Source: Marsupella aquatica
Lineage: Eukaryota > Marchantiophyta
Length of the DNA stretch: 64,000 nucleotides
Assembly: GCA_973895155.1 (NCBI GenBank)
Contig: OZ316893.1
Location: 6,944,001-7,008,000 of the forward strand
Direction of reading: 5' to 3'
Positions 63,400 to 64,000 of the stretch are shown one piece after another. The translations under genes and the position numbers were made by a program. Positions within the stretch are counted from its first letter, which is position 1; each line of letters starts with the position of its first letter. A model generated the notes under the pieces. It did no database searches. It saw nothing but the letters and a program-made list of their open reading frames with translations, and was not told the origin of the DNA.

Positions 63400-64000
63400 G
63401 ATTCCAAAGAGCAAACCCGGGAGGGCAAATTTCTCATTTGAAACTCTCCCGATTTGTAAGAAGGACCCACACAATGTCTTTGGGTTTGTTTGCATTAGCA
63501 CAAACAAATAATGTGAAAACGTGTAAAGCTTCTCTTTAATGCTCTTACTTGGATCCTTCATCAAATTCATTGAAGTTATGGACCCTTAGGACAGAGGTAC
63601 TTCACTATCGAAGATGCGTTGGATTGATCGGCCAATACCCTGCCCAGAAGTTTCGGACCTTGTCACTTGATGAAATAATCTGGAGACTCGAGAAGTTTGT
63701 TGTACTCGTCAATGAACAAATCATAATTCTCTATAAGATAGCAACAGTGGACTTGTGTGTTGTCATAAGAAGATATTCAAACGTTACGAATCCGTCAGAA
63801 GCCACTTCAAAATTTGGGTGGTTCATGTACGGCAATAGCCGCTTCTAGCTGCCAGAATCCAGCAGAAACCGAGCTACATTTTGGTCACGAATAGACGCCC
63901 AAAGCACAGTCCCATAGTGCAGGGCAATGTGTAGAATTCCATGCCCTGTCATAGCAAGATCAAGTAGGTCCATGTTCTTTTCCAGAAAGCCACCCGCAAT
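63400..64000 (-). pseudogene. MO25 (CAB39) pseudogene, intron-free, cut by the window edge
   Basis: MO25 is a scaffold protein that activates STE20/LKB1-type kinases. On the minus strand the translation matches its armadillo-like core in order: DLLDLAMTG, ALHYGTVLWASIRDQNVARF, PNFEVASDGFVTFEYLL, THKSTVAI, then in another frame ENYDLFIDEYNKLLESPDYF, LLGRVLADQSN, and in a third frame MNLMKDPSKSIKEKLYTFSH. Breaks: TAG at 63847-63845, a frameshift near 63745, TGA at 63665-63663, and a second frameshift with clustered stops near 63590. About 180 residues of the family run without any intron, which suggests a retrocopy. The 5' part lies beyond 64000, and similarity fades left of about 63430. Confidence 0.82.

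Overview
The window is nuclear DNA of a land plant. It holds spliced genes with GT/AG introns, a plant AP2/ERF transcription factor, a plant-type GDSL esterase/lipase, and long stretches of decayed transposons. The small set of genes, simple repeats and very AT-rich islands would suit a bryophyte or other non-seed plant, but no marker in the sequence fixes the lineage, so that is only a guess.

Layout. 1-2330: a Mutator-like element (393-2003) with a perfect 9-bp target duplication, sitting inside an older repeat whose uninterrupted relative lies near 60.1-60.3 kb. 3781-10958 (minus): a complete 24-exon UTP25 gene (SSU processome, ribosome biogenesis), with a duplicated telobox block upstream. 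12161-13590: a Helitron-like 3' end followed by a 35-bp minisatellite; related ends lie at about 50.1, 50.47 and 56.1 kb. 14.7-27.4 kb: no recognisable gene; old repeats and AT-rich islands. 27438-28655 (minus): an intronless ERF gene. Its upstream region (28748-29486) exists as a second, inverted, gene-less copy at 36522-37267. 40534-43974 (minus): a five-exon GDSL esterase/lipase with signal peptide and full catalytic set. 44-63.3 kb: no intact gene found; repeats including a solo LTR (51085-51630) nested in an older repeat, a pogo/Tigger-like miniature element (54210-55087) and a possible decayed Copia LTR. 63400-64000 (minus): a broken, intron-free MO25 (CAB39) copy running off the right edge.

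The three intact genes are functionally unrelated: nucleolar rRNA processing, transcriptional control and secreted lipid/ester hydrolysis. All lie on the minus strand and each looks independently transcribed. Exon models were built by hand from splice sites, reading-frame continuity and remembered family sequence. No alignment or database search was run.
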